Shown: positions 33,878 through 43,918, numbered from the stretch's first letter. The stretch is DNA of 57,053 bases from Clostridia bacterium (GCA_017429265.1 JAFRPG010000057.1:1-57053), one strand, 5' to 3'. Program-made: numbers and translations. The notes: a model not told the origin generated them from the sequence alone.

Positions 33878-33888
33878 TGGTGTTCCCC

Positions 33889-33917
33889 TTGCCAATCGGT
33901 CCCCTGCGTGCTATCAT
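33889..33917 (+). promoter_or_regulatory. Promoter of the helicase operon
   Basis: TTGCCA (33889-33894) and TATCAT (33912-33917) lie 17 bases apart, 41 bases before the helicase start. The inverted repeat at 33842 lies just upstream. Confidence 0.6.
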
Positions 33918-33958
33918 ACAGGCAAACAGACATTCGCCTTTTTCGGGGAGGGATCGGG

Positions 33959-36235
33959 ATGAATGTGGATCAGCTGACACAGGTGCTGCGGCAGGATCCG
34001 TTGTTCATGGAGAACGTGACGCGCTGGGAGGTGATCCCGGCGCGGGAGGCCGTGTACGCGGATTTTCCGGAGACGCTGGACGCGCGGCTGAAGCCGGTGC
34101 TCGAGGGGCGCGGCATCCACAGGCTCTACAGCCACCAGGCGCACGCGGTGCGGGAGGTCCTTTCCGGCCGGGACGTGGTGGTCGTGACGCCGACCGCCTC
34201 GGGCAAGACAATGTGCTACAACCTGCCCGTCCTTTCCGCGATCCTGAAGGACAACGACACCCGGGCACTCTACCTTTTCCCGACCAAGGCCCTCTCGGCG
34301 GATCAGGTCAGCGAGCTGTATGAGCTGATCGAGGCCATGGGCGTGGACGTCAAGACCTACACCTACGACGGGGACACCCCGGCCGCGGCGCGCAGGGCGA
34401 TCCGCCAGGCCGGCCACATCGTGGTCACGAACCCGGACATGCTCCACTCCGGCATCCTGCCGCACCACACCAAGTGGGTCAAGCTCTTCGAGAACCTGCG
34501 CTACATCGTAATCGACGAGATCCACACCTACCGCGGGATCTTCGGCTCCAACCTGGCCAACGTCCTGCGGCGGCTCCTGCGGCTGTGCGACTTCTACGGC
34601 AGCCGCCCACAGTTCATCCTCTGCTCGGCCACCGTCGCCAACCCGCAGGAACTGGCGGAGACCCTGACCGGCCGTCCGGTGACCCTGATCGACGACAACG
34701 GCGCCCCGATGGGACAGCGGCACTTCGTCTTCTACAACCCGCCGATCGTCAACCGCCAGCTCGGCATCCGCAAGGGGGCTGTCCCCGAGGTGCGGCGGCT
34801 GAGCGGGATGCTCCTGCAGAACGGGATCCAGGCTATCACCTTTGCCCGGGCGAGGGTGACGGTGGAGATCCTGACCCGCTACCTCAAGGACATGGTGCGC
34901 GATCCCCTCGGCAACGCCGGGCGCGTGCGCGGCTACCGCGGCGGCTACCTCCCGACCCAGCGCCGGGAGATCGAGCGCGGGCTGCGGGCCGGGCAGATCG
35001 ACGCCGTGGTCTCCACCAACGCCCTGGAACTGGGGATCGACATCGGCGCCCTCGACGCCTGCGTCCTGTGCGGGTATCCGGGGACCATCGCCTCCGCCTG
35101 GCAGCAGGCCGGCCGCGCGGGACGCCGCAGGGGGACCAGCATCGTCTTCTTCGTGGCCTCCTCCGCCGCCATCGACCAGTTCATCGTCAATCACCCGGAC
35201 TACCTCCTCCGCCAGAGCCCGGAGCATGCGATCCTCAACCCCGACAACCTCTATGTCCTCCTCAGCCACTTCAAGTGCGCGGCCTTTGAGCTGCCGTTCG
35301 AGGACGGGGAGGCCTTCGGCAGCGCGCCGGCCCCGGACACGATGCTCGACTACCTCGCGGAGCAGCATATCCTGCGCCATGTGGACGGCCGCTACCACTG
35401 GATGGCGGAGGACTTCCCGGCCAGCGAGATCAGCCTGCGCTCAGCGGCCTCGGAGAACTTCGTCATCATCGACATCACCGACGCGGCGCATCACCGCGTG
35501 ATCGGCGAGATGGACCGCTTCACGGTCCCCATGCTCCTGCACGAGAACGCGATCTACATGCACGAGGGCCGGCAGTACCAGGTGGAGAAGCTGGACTTCG
35601 ACGCCTGCAAGGCCTTCATCCGCGAGGTGGACGTCGGCTACTACACCGATGCCGACCTCAACGTGACCCTGAGCCTCCTGGACATCGAGCAGGAGGAGGA
35701 TGAGAACGGGGTCGGCCGCGCCCTGGCGGAGGTGCGCGTGCTGAGCCATGTCTCCATGTTCAAGAAGATGCGCTTCGACACCCACGAGACCCTCGGCTGG
35801 GGCAAGGTGCAGCTCCCGGACACCGAGATGCACACGGTCGCCATGTGGTGGACCCTGCCCGATGAGCTGACGCAGCGCCTGCCCTCGGACGCGCTGAAGA
35901 ACGGCATGCTCGGCGTGGCGAATCTCCTGCGCATCGTCTCCCCGCTCTACCTGATGTGCGCCCCGCAGGACATCGCCGTGCAGTACCAGGTGAAGAGCCC
36001 GATGACCGACAAGCCGACGATCATCCTCTACGACAACTGTCCCGGCGGCGTGGGCCTGGCGGAGAAGGGCTACGGGATGAACCGGATGCTGCTGGAGAAG
36101 TGCCTCGAGATCGTGACGGCCTGCCCCTGCGAGCACGGCTGTCCCTCCTGCGCGGGTCCGGTGGGTGAGATCGGGGAGGACGGCAAGGCGATGTCCGCGC
36201 TGATCCTGCGGGACCTCCTCGACCGCGTGTCGTGA
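33959..36235 (+). CDS. DEAD-box helicase, MrfA/YprA-like
   Basis: This 758-residue ATP-dependent helicase has a RecA1 core with TPTASGKT at Thr77, DEIH at 186-189 and SATVANP, and a RecA2 core with ARARVTVEI, TNALELGIDIG and QQAGRAGRR. The C-terminal third is the MrfA-type MZB domain with its four cysteines in CPGG...CPCEHGCPSC. Bacillus MrfA repairs mitomycin-type DNA damage with a partner exonuclease (MrfB), which is not adjacent here. I placed the start at ATG 33959, after GGGAGGGATCGG; the frame is open upstream to 33830 but without homology. The HAD gene downstream nearly overlaps it. Confidence 0.9.
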   Translation: MNVDQLTQVLRQDPLFMENVTRWEVIPAREAVYADFPETLDARLKPVLEGRGIHRLYSHQAHAVREVLSGRDVVVVTPTASGKTMCYNLPVLSAILKDNDTRALYLFPTKALSADQVSELYELIEAMGVDVKTYTYDGDTPAAARRAIRQAGHIVVTNPDMLHSGILPHHTKWVKLFENLRYIVIDEIHTYRGIFGSNLANVLRRLLRLCDFYGSRPQFILCSATVANPQELAETLTGRPVTLIDDNGAPMGQRHFVFYNPPIVNRQLGIRKGAVPEVRRLSGMLLQNGIQAITFARARVTVEILTRYLKDMVRDPLGNAGRVRGYRGGYLPTQRREIERGLRAGQIDAVVSTNALELGIDIGALDACVLCGYPGTIASAWQQAGRAGRRRGTSIVFFVASSAAIDQFIVNHPDYLLRQSPEHAILNPDNLYVLLSHFKCAAFELPFEDGEAFGSAPAPDTMLDYLAEQHILRHVDGRYHWMAEDFPASEISLRSAASENFVIIDITDAAHHRVIGEMDRFTVPMLLHENAIYMHEGRQYQVEKLDFDACKAFIREVDVGYYTDADLNVTLSLLDIEQEEDENGVGRALAEVRVLSHVSMFKKMRFDTHETLGWGKVQLPDTEMHTVAMWWTLPDELTQRLPSDALKNGMLGVANLLRIVSPLYLMCAPQDIAVQYQVKSPMTDKPTIILYDNCPGGVGLAEKGYGMNRMLLEKCLEIVTACPCEHGCPSCAGPVGEIGEDGKAMSALILRDLLDRVS

Positions 36236-36249
36236 GCGGGGTGGATGAC

Positions 36250-36984
36250 ATGAGACCGACGATCCGCGACAAATGGCCCTGCTGGGTCTTTGACCTCTAC
36301 GGAACCATGGTCGACATCCTGACCGACGAGGAGGATCCGGCGCTCTGGGAGCAGACGGCCCGGTATCTCTCCCTCGCCGGACGCCCGTGGACACCCGCCG
36401 CCCTGCGCCGCGCGTACCGGAAGGCCTGCGCGGAGGCGGAACGGCGCCTCGGCGATCCGCTGGGGGAGATCGACATCGTGCCGGTGTGGGCGCGTCTGGC
36501 GGAGACCGATCCGGCGGAGGCGGAACGCATCGCCCTGCTCTTCCGCGCCCTGTCGATCCGGCGCCTGCGGTGTTTTGCGCACGCGAAGGAGCTGACGGCC
36601 GCCCTGCGCCGGAAAGGGCGGACGGTCATCCTGCTCTCCAACGCCCAGGCAGCCTTCACACGGCCGGAACTGCGGCTGCTGGGGCTGGAGGACTGCTTCG
36701 ACGCGGTCTTCCTCTCAAGCGAGTGCGGGGTGGGGAAGCCGTCCCCGGCCTTTTTCCGGAAGGTGACCGATCTCGGCTTTGCCCCGCGGGACTGCGTGAT
36801 GGTCGGCAACGATGACGTCTGCGACTGCCGGGGTGCGGCGGAGGCCGGGATGGACAGCATGTATCTCCGCACGGAACAGTCCCCCCGGCCGGCCGGAAGG
36901 CTGCCGGAAAACTGTGTCCGGGTGCGCGGCCTGCGTGAAATCCTGGCAGCGGCGGAAGGAAACGAACGGGAGGAGGGATTGTGA
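36250..36984 (+). CDS. HAD superfamily hydrolase
   Basis: This 244-residue phosphatase-like protein has motif I CWVFDLYGTMVD, in which the second acidic residue is Tyr (DLYGT instead of DxDGT), a known variant in haloacid-dehalogenase-type members. Motif II is ILLSNAQ, the lysine is in CGVGKPSPAFF and the acidic motif is VGNDDVCD. The substrate is unknown. ATG 36250 is preferred over GTG 36232 because GGGGTGG lies before it. The stop overlaps the epimerase ATG. Confidence 0.8.
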   Translation: MRPTIRDKWPCWVFDLYGTMVDILTDEEDPALWEQTARYLSLAGRPWTPAALRRAYRKACAEAERRLGDPLGEIDIVPVWARLAETDPAEAERIALLFRALSIRRLRCFAHAKELTAALRRKGRTVILLSNAQAAFTRPELRLLGLEDCFDAVFLSSECGVGKPSPAFFRKVTDLGFAPRDCVMVGNDDVCDCRGAAEAGMDSMYLRTEQSPRPAGRLPENCVRVRGLREILAAAEGNEREEGL

Positions 36985-37949
36985 TGAGTGAGCGTATCCT
37001 GATCCTCGGCGTCGGCGGCTTTGTGGGCCCGTACCTGGCCCGCGAGTTGTCGCGCCGCGGCATGACGGTCATCGGCTCCGACCGGACGGAGACGGGGCCG
37101 GAGAACCTGGAGTATCATCGGGCCGACCTGACGGACGCGGTGTCCGTGATGGAGCTGCTGCACACCGTCCGCCCGGACGCCGTGGTCAACCTCGCCGCCA
37201 TCTCCAGCGTGTCCCAGTCCTGGCGGTACCCGAACGAGACCTACGCGGTGAACGTCGGCGGGGCGATGAACCTGCTCGAGGCGGCGCGCCGGATGGACCC
37301 GATGCCGCGCCTGCTCCTGATCGGCTCGGGCGAGATGTACGCCCCGAGCGAGTCGCCGCTGAGCGAGGATTCCCCCCTCGACGCGGTGAGCCCCTACGGC
37401 AGGACGAAGCTCGAGCAGGAGCACCTGGCCCGGAGCTACGCCGAACGGTACGGCCTGCGCATCGCCTGCGTCCGGGCCTTCAACCACACCGGCCCCGGGC
37501 AGGACAGGCGCTTTGCCGTCCCCTCCTGGTGCCGCCAGGCGGCGGCCATCGAGCACAGCGGCCGGCCCGGCGTGATCTACGCGGGGAACCTGAACGTCCG
37601 CCGCGACTTCAGCGACGTGCGCGACGTCGTGCGGGCCTACCGGATGATCCTTCAGTCAATGACCGGCGGAGAGATCTACAACGTAGGTTCCGGCAAGGCG
37701 GTCCTGCTGTCGGACCTCCTCGCCTTCATCGTGTCCCTTTCCTCGCAGCTGATCGAGGTGGAGATCAACCCCTCCCTCGTGCGCCCGGAGGAGAACCCGG
37801 TCCAGATCTGCGACCGCTCGCGCATCACAAAAGCGCTCGGCTGGGAGCCGGAGCGCCTGATGGAAGATACGGTGCGGGAGATGTTCGCGGGGGAGCTTGC
37901 TGCGCTCAGCGCCGCCGAGCCAGCTCCGCCCACAGATCCGCGGGCCTGA
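36984..37949 (+). CDS. NAD-dependent epimerase/dehydratase (GDP-sugar type)
   Basis: This 321-residue extended SDR has a cofactor loop [12 protein letters not shown], a Ser/Thr in LIGSGEMY and the Tyr-Lys pair in YGRTKLEQ. The region [20 protein letters not shown] is typical of GDP-mannose 4,6-dehydratase and GDP-4-keto-6-deoxymannose reductase relatives, so it probably acts on a nucleotide sugar for surface polysaccharides. ATG 36984, after GGAGGAGGG, overlaps the HAD stop. Its 3' end overlaps hisIE on the other strand by 44 bp. No further polysaccharide genes are next to it. Confidence 0.85.
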   Translation: MSERILILGVGGFVGPYLARELSRRGMTVIGSDRTETGPENLEYHRADLTDAVSVMELLHTVRPDAVVNLAAISSVSQSWRYPNETYAVNVGGAMNLLEAARRMDPMPRLLLIGSGEMYAPSESPLSEDSPLDAVSPYGRTKLEQEHLARSYAERYGLRIACVRAFNHTGPGQDRRFAVPSWCRQAAAIEHSGRPGVIYAGNLNVRRDFSDVRDVVRAYRMILQSMTGGEIYNVGSGKAVLLSDLLAFIVSLSSQLIEVEINPSLVRPEENPVQICDRSRITKALGWEPERLMEDTVREMFAGELAALSAAEPAPPTDPRA

Positions 37950-38526
37950 CGCCGCGCTCGAAGCACAGCACCAGCAGATGATAGAGCAGATCCGCAGCCT
38001 CGTAGGTGACTTCCTCGGGGCTGTTTTTCATCGCGGCGATGATCGTCTCGCTGGCCTCCTCGCCGACCTTTTTGCAGATCTTCTCGATCCCCTTTTCGAG
38101 CAGATAGTTGGTGTAGGACCCCTCCTGCGGGTGCTCCCTGCGGTCCTCGATGACGCTGTAGACGCGCTCGAGGATGGCGGCGGAGGCCGGCAGCTCGTCC
38201 TCATCGGGGGTCAGGACGTCGTTGAAGAAGCAGGAGCGCGCCCCGGTATGGCAGGCCGGGCCGGTCTGCTCCACCGTGAGCAGGATCGCGTCCCGGTCGC
38301 AGTCCAGCTTCAGGCCGAGCACCTTCTGGGTGTGTCCGGAGGTCTCGCCCTTCTTCCACAGCTTCTGCCGGCTGCGGCTGAAGTAGGTCGCGTAACCCGT
38401 CTCGAGGGTCAGACCGAGCGATTCTGCGTTCATCCAGGCCAGCATCAGCACCTCACCGGTGGCCGCGTCCTGGACGATGGCGGGGATCAGCCCCTGTTCG
38501 TTGAATTTCACCTGACTCAGATCCAT
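37906..38526 (-). CDS. hisIE: Bifunctional phosphoribosyl-AMP cyclohydrolase / phosphoribosyl-ATP pyrophosphatase
   Basis: This 206-residue enzyme carries out steps two and three of histidine synthesis. The HisI part (1-~105) has [26 protein letters not shown] and the metal site DCDRDA...CHTG. The HisE part has [23 protein letters not shown] and [11 protein letters not shown]. The start is ATG 38526, overlapping the hisA stop by one base. It is the last gene of the his operon and runs tail-to-tail into the epimerase gene. Confidence 0.95.
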   Translation of the reverse strand: MDLSQVKFNEQGLIPAIVQDAATGEVLMLAWMNAESLGLTLETGYATYFSRSRQKLWKKGETSGHTQKVLGLKLDCDRDAILLTVEQTGPACHTGARSCFFNDVLTPDEDELPASAAILERVYSVIEDRREHPQEGSYTNYLLEKGIEKICKKVGEEASETIIAAMKNSPEEVTYEAADLLYHLLVLCFERGVRPADLWAELARRR

Positions 38527-39248
38527 CAGATTTCCTCCTCCCGCACACAGGCGAGCGCGTCCGCCAGCGTGAGCTTGTTTTCGTACATGGCTTTGCCGAG
38601 GATGGCACCCGCGCAGCCGGCCCGGCGCAGCGCGCGAAGGTCGTCGGCCGCAGTGACGCCGCCGGACGCGGTCACGTCCATCCCCGTCGCCTCGACGAGG
38701 GCCCGGGTGGCCGGGATGTTCGGCCCCTGCAGCATGCCGTCGCGGCTGATATCGGTGTAGATGACGGTGGTGATCCCTTGATCCCGCAGGCGCAGGGCGA
38801 GATCGACGGCGGTGACGTCGGCGGTCTCCACCCAGCCGCGCAGGGCGACCTTGCCGTCCTTCGCGTCGATGCCCGCGGCGATCTGCCCGGGCCAGCGGGC
38901 GCAGGCGGCGTCCACCAGGGCCGGATCCTCGAGCGCCGCCGTGCCGAGGATGCAGCGGGCCACGCCGGCGTCGAAGCGGGCGGCGAGGTCGTCCTGTGAG
39001 CGCAGGCCGCCGCCCAGCTCCACCGGGCCGCCGAAGGCACGCACGATCTCCCGGATCAGCGGGAGGGCTTTCGTACGCCCGTCGAAGGCGGCTTCGAGAT
39101 CCACCAGGTGCAGCCATTCGGCGCCCCCGACGCGGAGCTTTTTCGCGATGCCGACCGGATCGCCGTAGACCGTGACGTCCTCGCGGGCTCCGCGGCGCAG
39201 GCGTACGGCTTTGCCTCCCATCAGATCGATGGCCGGATAGATGATCAT
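38526..39248 (-). CDS. hisA: Phosphoribosylformimino-5-aminoimidazole carboxamide ribotide isomerase
   Basis: This 240-residue TIM barrel has the HisA start [16 protein letters not shown] with the catalytic Asp, the central GGGLRS phosphate-binding loop and the second aspartate in [10 protein letters not shown], then ASGGV. It catalyses the Amadori-type isomerisation in histidine synthesis. The product should be handed to HisH-HisF, which are not encoded next to it. GGAGGG precedes the start. Confidence 0.95.
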   Translation of the reverse strand: MIIYPAIDLMGGKAVRLRRGAREDVTVYGDPVGIAKKLRVGGAEWLHLVDLEAAFDGRTKALPLIREIVRAFGGPVELGGGLRSQDDLAARFDAGVARCILGTAALEDPALVDAACARWPGQIAAGIDAKDGKVALRGWVETADVTAVDLALRLRDQGITTVIYTDISRDGMLQGPNIPATRALVEATGMDVTASGGVTAADDLRALRRAGCAGAILGKAMYENKLTLADALACVREEEI

Positions 39249-39266
39249 GGACTGTGCCCTCCCTCG

Positions 39267-39854
39267 TCAGTCGAGGCTGCCCTTGGTGGAGAGCACGCCG
39301 GTGACCCGCGGATCGGCGGAGGCCGCGTCCCGCAGGGCCAGGCCGAAAGCCTTGAACAGGGCCTCAAGCCGGTGGTGGTCGTTGCGGCCCTCGAGCAGCT
39401 TCATGTGGAGGGTCAGTCCGGCGTGGACCGCCACGGCGCGGAAGAACTCCTCCGCCAGCTGGGTGTCAAAGGTCCCGCACATGGGCGCGGTGAACTCCGC
39501 CTGCCAGCTCAGGTACGGGCGGCCGGAGATGTCCATCGCGCAGAAGGCGAGGGCCTCGTCCATCGGCAGATAGGCGCTGCCCACGCGGCGGATGCCGGCG
39601 CGGCCGCCCAGGGCCTGACGGATGGCCTGGCCCAGGCAGATGCCGCAGTCTTCCACGGAGTGGTGGGCATCCACCTCGAGGTCGCCCGCGCAGGTCAGCG
39701 TGAGGTCGGTCAGGGCGAAGCGGCACAGGGCGTCGAGCATGTGGTCGAAGAAGCCGATCCCGGTGCCGAGCTGCGTCTTGCCCGAGCCGTCGAGGTTCAG
39801 GGTGAGGGCGATGTCGGTCTCCCGGGTCTTGCGGGTCACGGTGGCTTCGCGCAT
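39267..39854 (-). CDS. hisB: Imidazoleglycerol-phosphate dehydratase
   Basis: This 195-residue enzyme removes water from imidazole-glycerol phosphate. The two metal-binding histidine clusters are seen as GFFDHMLDA...DAHHSVED and, near the end, [16 protein letters not shown]. It is the monofunctional bacterial form, without a fused phosphatase. AAAGGAGAG precedes the ATG. It stands between hisD and hisA, separated by 19 and 18 bases. Confidence 0.95.
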   Translation of the reverse strand: MREATVTRKTRETDIALTLNLDGSGKTQLGTGIGFFDHMLDALCRFALTDLTLTCAGDLEVDAHHSVEDCGICLGQAIRQALGGRAGIRRVGSAYLPMDEALAFCAMDISGRPYLSWQAEFTAPMCGTFDTQLAEEFFRAVAVHAGLTLHMKLLEGRNDHHRLEALFKAFGLALRDAASADPRVTGVLSTKGSLD

Positions 39855-39873
39855 GGTGCACTCTCCTTTGTTC

Positions 39874-41172
39874 TCAGCGGATTTCCTTCCCGAAGCGGAT
39901 GGCCACGGCGTTGGCGTGGGCGTCGAGGCCCTCGCGGCGCGCCAGGAGCATGACCTGCTCGCTGACCTTCTCCAGCTCTTCCCGGGTGGCGCAGATGACG
40001 CTCGACTTCTTCACAAAGTCGTCGACGTTCAGCGGGGAGAAGAACCTCGCCGTGCCGCTGGTGGGCAGGACGTGGTTCGGGCCGGCCAGGTAGTCGCCGA
40101 GGGGCTCGGGCGACCACGCGCCGAGGAAGATCGCGCCCGCGTTGTCGATCTTCGGCAGCAGGGCGTAGGGCTCACGGACGTAGAGCTCGCAGTGCTCCGG
40201 GGCGATCTCGTTGACGACCGCCGCGCAGGCGTCCAGGTCGGGGCAGACGACGATCGTGCCGTAGGCGCCGAGGCTCTTCTCCACCACCTCGCGGCGGGGG
40301 AGGAGGGCGGTCTGGCGCTGCAGCTCCGCGTCCACGCGGGCGGCCAGGGCGCCGCTGTCGGTGACGAGGATCGCGGCGGCCAGCGGGTCGTGCTCGGCCT
40401 GGCTCAGCAGGTCGGCGGCGACCCAGCGCGGATCGGCGGCCTCGTCGGCCACCACCAGCACCTCGCTGGGGCCGGCCACCATGTCGATGCCCACGTGCCC
40501 GAAGACCTCGCGCTTGGCGACGGCGACGTAGATGTTGCCGGGGCCGGTGATCTTGTCCACCCGCGGGATCGTCTCGGTGCCGAAGGCGAGGGCGGCGATC
40601 GCCTGCGCGCCGCCGATCTTGTAGATGCGGTCCGCGCCCGCGATGTCCGCCGCGGCGAGGGTCAGGGGGTAGGAGACGTGTCCGTCGGCCCCGGGCGGGG
40701 TGACCATGACGATCTGCTTCACGCCCGCCACCTTCGCGGGGATGATGTTCATCAGCACGGAGGAGGGATAGGCCGCCGTGCCGCCGGGGACGTAGACGCC
40801 CACGCGGTTCAGCGGGGTGATCTTCTGCCCGAGGGCGATCCCGGGCTGGAAGTCGATCCAGGTGTTCTGCTTCTGCTTCTCGTGGAAGGCGGTGATCCGG
40901 CGGGCGGCCTCGCGCATGGCCTCCACCCAGGCCGGGGAGGCGGCGCGGTAGGCCTGCTCGATCTCCTCCCGCGTCACCTGCACGGTGTCGGCGGTGAGGA
41001 CGGCCTTGTCAAAGCGCGCCGTGTAGTCGAAGAGGGCGGCGTCGCCCTCGGTGCGGACGCGCTGGATGATCTCCTTGACGCGGGCGGTCACATCGTCCCG
41101 GGTCAGCTGGCTGCGGGACATCACGCGCTCCTGCAGGGCGCGGACGTCACCGGATGCGATGATCGGTACCAT
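39874..41172 (-). CDS. hisD: Histidinol dehydrogenase
   Basis: This 432-residue enzyme oxidises histidinol to histidine in two NAD-dependent steps. Recognisable parts are [19 protein letters not shown], the GADGHVSYP region, [28 protein letters not shown] read as its separate blocks, [17 protein letters not shown] and the late [11 protein letters not shown]. Length and order are those of the family. AAAGGAG lies before the ATG. It follows hisG by 30 bases. Confidence 0.96.
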   Translation of the reverse strand: MVPIIASGDVRALQERVMSRSQLTRDDVTARVKEIIQRVRTEGDAALFDYTARFDKAVLTADTVQVTREEIEQAYRAASPAWVEAMREAARRITAFHEKQKQNTWIDFQPGIALGQKITPLNRVGVYVPGGTAAYPSSVLMNIIPAKVAGVKQIVMVTPPGADGHVSYPLTLAAADIAGADRIYKIGGAQAIAALAFGTETIPRVDKITGPGNIYVAVAKREVFGHVGIDMVAGPSEVLVVADEAADPRWVAADLLSQAEHDPLAAAILVTDSGALAARVDAELQRQTALLPRREVVEKSLGAYGTIVVCPDLDACAAVVNEIAPEHCELYVREPYALLPKIDNAGAIFLGAWSPEPLGDYLAGPNHVLPTSGTARFFSPLNVDDFVKKSSVICATREELEKVSEQVMLLARREGLDAHANAVAIRFGKEIR

Positions 41173-41202
41173 CTCTGTATCTCCTTTATGATATGTTGTC
41201 GT

Positions 41203-41865
41203 TCAGTCGGATCCGTTCGGCGCGGGGGCGGGGTTCATCTGCTTTTCGAGGCCGTCGAGGAGCCAGCGGATGCGCTCGCGCTTGGTCTTGAGGCTCACCC
41301 GGTTGCACACGAGGCGGGCGGAGACCTCGCAGACCTCCTCCAGCACGGTCAGGCCGTTGGCGCGCAGGGTGGAGCCGCTCTCCACGATATCGAGGATCAC
41401 GTCGCTCAGGCCGATCACGGGCCCCAGCTCCACCGAGCCGTGGAGCTCGATGATCTCGATGGCCTTGTCCTGGGCCTGCCACCAGCGGCGGGCGACGGCG
41501 GGATACTTCGTGGCCACGCGGAAGGTGGCGTGGGAGACCGTGGTGTCCGTCGGCTCGGGATAGCCCGCGACGCACAGGCGGCACTTTCCGAAGCCGAGGT
41601 CCAGTAGCTCATACAGCGGCCGTCCGGCCTCGAGCAGGGTATCCTTGCCCACCACGCCGAGGTCCGCGACGCCGTGCTCCACATAGGTGGGGACGTCGCT
41701 GGGCTTGACGAGGATGAAGCGGATGTTGGCCGCGCGGTCCCAGAGGACCAGCTGGCGGCCCGGACTGCGCGCCTCGGCGCAGTCGATCCCCATATGCTCC
41801 AGGAGATCGAAAGTCTGTTCGGCCAGGCGTCCCTTGGCCAGAGCCAGTGTCAGCATCGTCTCCAC
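41203..41865 (-). CDS. hisG: ATP phosphoribosyltransferase, short form
   Basis: This is a 220-residue catalytic subunit of the first enzyme of histidine synthesis. It begins LTLALAKGRLAEQTF and has DLGVVGKDTLLE and the phosphoribosyl-binding region DVILDIVESGSTLRANGL. The C-terminal regulatory domain is missing, so it needs HisZ, which is encoded just before it. GGGAGG (41873-41878) is seven bases from GTG 41865; GTG 41871, in frame, overlaps the hisZ stop but is only one base from that site. I prefer 41865. Confidence 0.93.
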   Translation of the reverse strand: METMLTLALAKGRLAEQTFDLLEHMGIDCAEARSPGRQLVLWDRAANIRFILVKPSDVPTYVEHGVADLGVVGKDTLLEAGRPLYELLDLGFGKCRLCVAGYPEPTDTTVSHATFRVATKYPAVARRWWQAQDKAIEIIELHGSVELGPVIGLSDVILDIVESGSTLRANGLTVLEEVCEVSARLVCNRVSLKTKRERIRWLLDGLEKQMNPAPAPNGSD

Positions 41866-41867
41866 GG

Positions 41868-43079
41868 TCACACCTCCCTTCGCGCGGCGGGGTCATCCGG
41901 GAAGCACAGGGCCTGCCGGGCGTTCCCGCCGGCCAGCTGGGCATCGATCGCGCCGGGGTCGGTCCGGTAGAGCATGGCGACGCTCTCACCGGCCGCGCGC
42001 TTTTCGGCGGCGGCGGCCAGGGCCTCCGCCACGGCGTCGGGGTCGTCCGGATCGCAGGCGATCAGCCAATCCACGGGCTCCGGGGCGAAGCGCTCGCCCT
42101 GGCGCTCCAGCGCGATCATCAGCAGCTTGGTCATCAGAGCAAAGCCCACGGCGGGAACGCTGCGGCCGAAGTGGGCCGGGAGCCCGTCGTAGCGCCCGCC
42201 GGAGAGGATCGGCTGGCCCGCGCCCGCCGCGTGTCCGCGGAAGATGATGCCGGAGTAGTACCCGGCCTCCTGGGCCATGCCGAGGTCGATGGCTACCCGC
42301 GTTCCGTGCCCACGCCGCTCCAGCAGGGAGATCACCTCGCGCAGGCTGTCCAGGGCCGCACGGCATTCGGGGGAGGAGGTCAGGGCGGCGGCCTCGTCGA
42401 GGACGCCGGCGTCGCCGTAGAGGCGCGGGAGGCGCATCAGGCGGCGCGTCACATCCTCGGAGACGGCTTCCTGCCGCAGATAGAGCTGGATACCGAAGGA
42501 ATCCTTGCGCTCCACCAGGTGCCGCACCTCGTGGGCCTGGGCCTCGCTCAGCCCGGCTTCCCGCATGAAGGCGGTGAAGAAGGCTGCCTGCCCGAGCTCG
42601 ATCTGATACTCTCTGAGGCCCGCGGCCTGCAGGCAGTCGATCGCCAGCGCGATGACCTCCGCGTCCGCCAGGGAGCCGCCCTCACCCATGAGCTCGACGC
42701 CGGCCTGCGGCTGCTCGCACAGCAGGGAGAGGGTGTCGGACTCAAAGGCCGTCGCGCTCTGCAGATAGCACAGGCGCAGGGGGAGAGGCCGGCTCCGCAG
42801 GGCGCCCGCGGCCAGGCGCGCGGCGGGGATCGTGGAGTCCGGGCGCAGGGCCAGGATCCGTCCGGAGCGGTCGAAGGTCTTCCAGACATGCTCCGGATGG
42901 TAGCCGTAGGGCCGCTGGCTCAGCGTGTCGTAGAGTTCCAGGATCGGCGTCTCGATCTCCCGGTAGCCGGAGAGGCGGAACAGCTCCCGGAACCGGCGCT
43001 CCAGCTGCCGCCGGGCGTGGCATTCGCCGGGCAGCGTGTCCTGCATGCCGGTGGGGATCTGCAGCTTCTGAACGGACAT
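41868..43079 (-). CDS. hisZ: ATP phosphoribosyltransferase regulatory subunit
   Basis: This 403-residue protein resembles histidyl-tRNA synthetase but lacks aminoacylation signature residues and serves as the regulatory partner of short HisG. Class-II core pieces are visible: PTGMQDTLPGE, FRELFRLSGYREIETPILE, LRPDSTIPAAR and the late YYSGIIFRGHA and ILSGGRYDGL. It is the first gene of the operon, 43 bases after a strong promoter, with GGAGGT before the ATG. Feedback control by histidine is expected from the family. Confidence 0.92.
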   Translation of the reverse strand: MSVQKLQIPTGMQDTLPGECHARRQLERRFRELFRLSGYREIETPILELYDTLSQRPYGYHPEHVWKTFDRSGRILALRPDSTIPAARLAAGALRSRPLPLRLCYLQSATAFESDTLSLLCEQPQAGVELMGEGGSLADAEVIALAIDCLQAAGLREYQIELGQAAFFTAFMREAGLSEAQAHEVRHLVERKDSFGIQLYLRQEAVSEDVTRRLMRLPRLYGDAGVLDEAAALTSSPECRAALDSLREVISLLERRGHGTRVAIDLGMAQEAGYYSGIIFRGHAAGAGQPILSGGRYDGLPAHFGRSVPAVGFALMTKLLMIALERQGERFAPEPVDWLIACDPDDPDAVAEALAAAAEKRAAGESVAMLYRTDPGAIDAQLAGGNARQALCFPDDPAARREV

Positions 43080-43121
43080 GTGGCACCTCCGATTTAGCGT
43101 GGTAAAGTGATAACACGGTGA

Positions 43122-43149
43122 ATTATAGCAGAGACCGGCGAATTGTCAA
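43122..43149 (-). promoter_or_regulatory. Promoter of the his operon
   Basis: On the minus strand TTGACA (43149-43144) and TATAAT (43127-43122) are both perfect and 16 bases apart. Just downstream, 43098-43117 carries an imperfect palindrome with CGTG and CACG outer arms that could be an operator. I see no leader peptide rich in histidine codons. Confidence 0.8.
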
Positions 43150-43156
43150 GAGCCAA

Positions 43157-43918
43157 TCAGCGGGAGAGGAGGCCGCGCAGGTACCGCGCGACGCCGTCGT
43201 CGTTGTTGGAGGGGGCGATGTCGTCCGCGACGGCCTTCACGCAGTCCAGGGCGTTGCCGACGGCGACCCCCAGGCCGCAGCGCCGGATCGGCTCGACGTC
43301 GTCGTGGTCGTCGCCGAAGCAGACCGCGTCCGCCGGGTCGATCCCGTCATGGCTCAGCATGCGCAGGATGCCGTTCCACTTCGTCGCGCGCCGGCTCATG
43401 AACTGCAGCAGCGTCCGTTCCGCCACCGTGGCGTAGACGCCGTCGGGCGGCGTGACCGGGATCCGGTCGGCGGGGACGGACGGATGACTCGCCAGCACCT
43501 TGAATACCCGGTCCCGCCCGGGGAGGACGCGCAGGTCCTCCAGCACGTCCGGCTGCCATTCGGGGATCTCCCGGTTGGCATAGAAGCCGTGCCCGGCCTC
43601 GACGGAGACCACCGCCTCCCCGACGCGCCCCAGCTGCTCCAGAAGGGAGAGAGCGTCGGCCGGGGCGATCGGCTCCGCGAAGACGCCGTCGGGGGTCACG
43701 GTCAGCGCCCCGTTCAGCGTGGTGACGGAGCGGAAGCCGATCATCTCCCGGTAGGCCGCGATCGCGCGGATCGGCCTGGCCGTGGCCGCGTAGAGCAGGG
43801 CGCCGGCCTCCGCGCACTCGCGCAGGACGCCGAGGGTCTCCTCCGAGACGGTCTTGTCGTCCCGCAGCAGGGTCCGGTCGAGGTCAAGGATGACGGCGCG
43901 GTAGGGCAGGCGCGGCAT
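43157..43918 (-). CDS. Cof-type HAD hydrolase
   Basis: This 253-residue phosphatase of the HAD-IIB (Cof) class has motif I AVILDLDRTLL, in which Arg replaces the usual Gly. Motif II is YAATARPI, the Lys is in KWNGILRML, and motif III/IV reads CFGDDHDDVEPIRRCGLGVAVGNA in separate blocks. The cap lies between residues ~85 and 190. Members act on sugar phosphates or flavin mononucleotide. AGAGGAGG lies before the ATG. The gene lies upstream of the his promoter with no terminator between them. Confidence 0.85.
   Translation of the reverse strand: MPRLPYRAVILDLDRTLLRDDKTVSEETLGVLRECAEAGALLYAATARPIRAIAAYREMIGFRSVTTLNGALTVTPDGVFAEPIAPADALSLLEQLGRVGEAVVSVEAGHGFYANREIPEWQPDVLEDLRVLPGRDRVFKVLASHPSVPADRIPVTPPDGVYATVAERTLLQFMSRRATKWNGILRMLSHDGIDPADAVCFGDDHDDVEPIRRCGLGVAVGNALDCVKAVADDIAPSNNDDGVARYLRGLLSR

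Noticed and set aside
33830..33958. An upstream extension of the helicase to 33830
   Set aside because: The extra residues have no helicase homology and cover the promoter and inverted repeat; ATG 33959 has a ribosome binding site.
37906..39117. A 403-codon frame that would extend HisIE upstream into hisA
   Set aside because: HisIE starts at 38526, and the upstream part is the out-of-frame shadow of hisA.
43080..43156. A his-operon leader peptide or T-box
   Set aside because: Only about 43 bases lie between the promoter and hisZ, with no run of His codons and no T-box structure.
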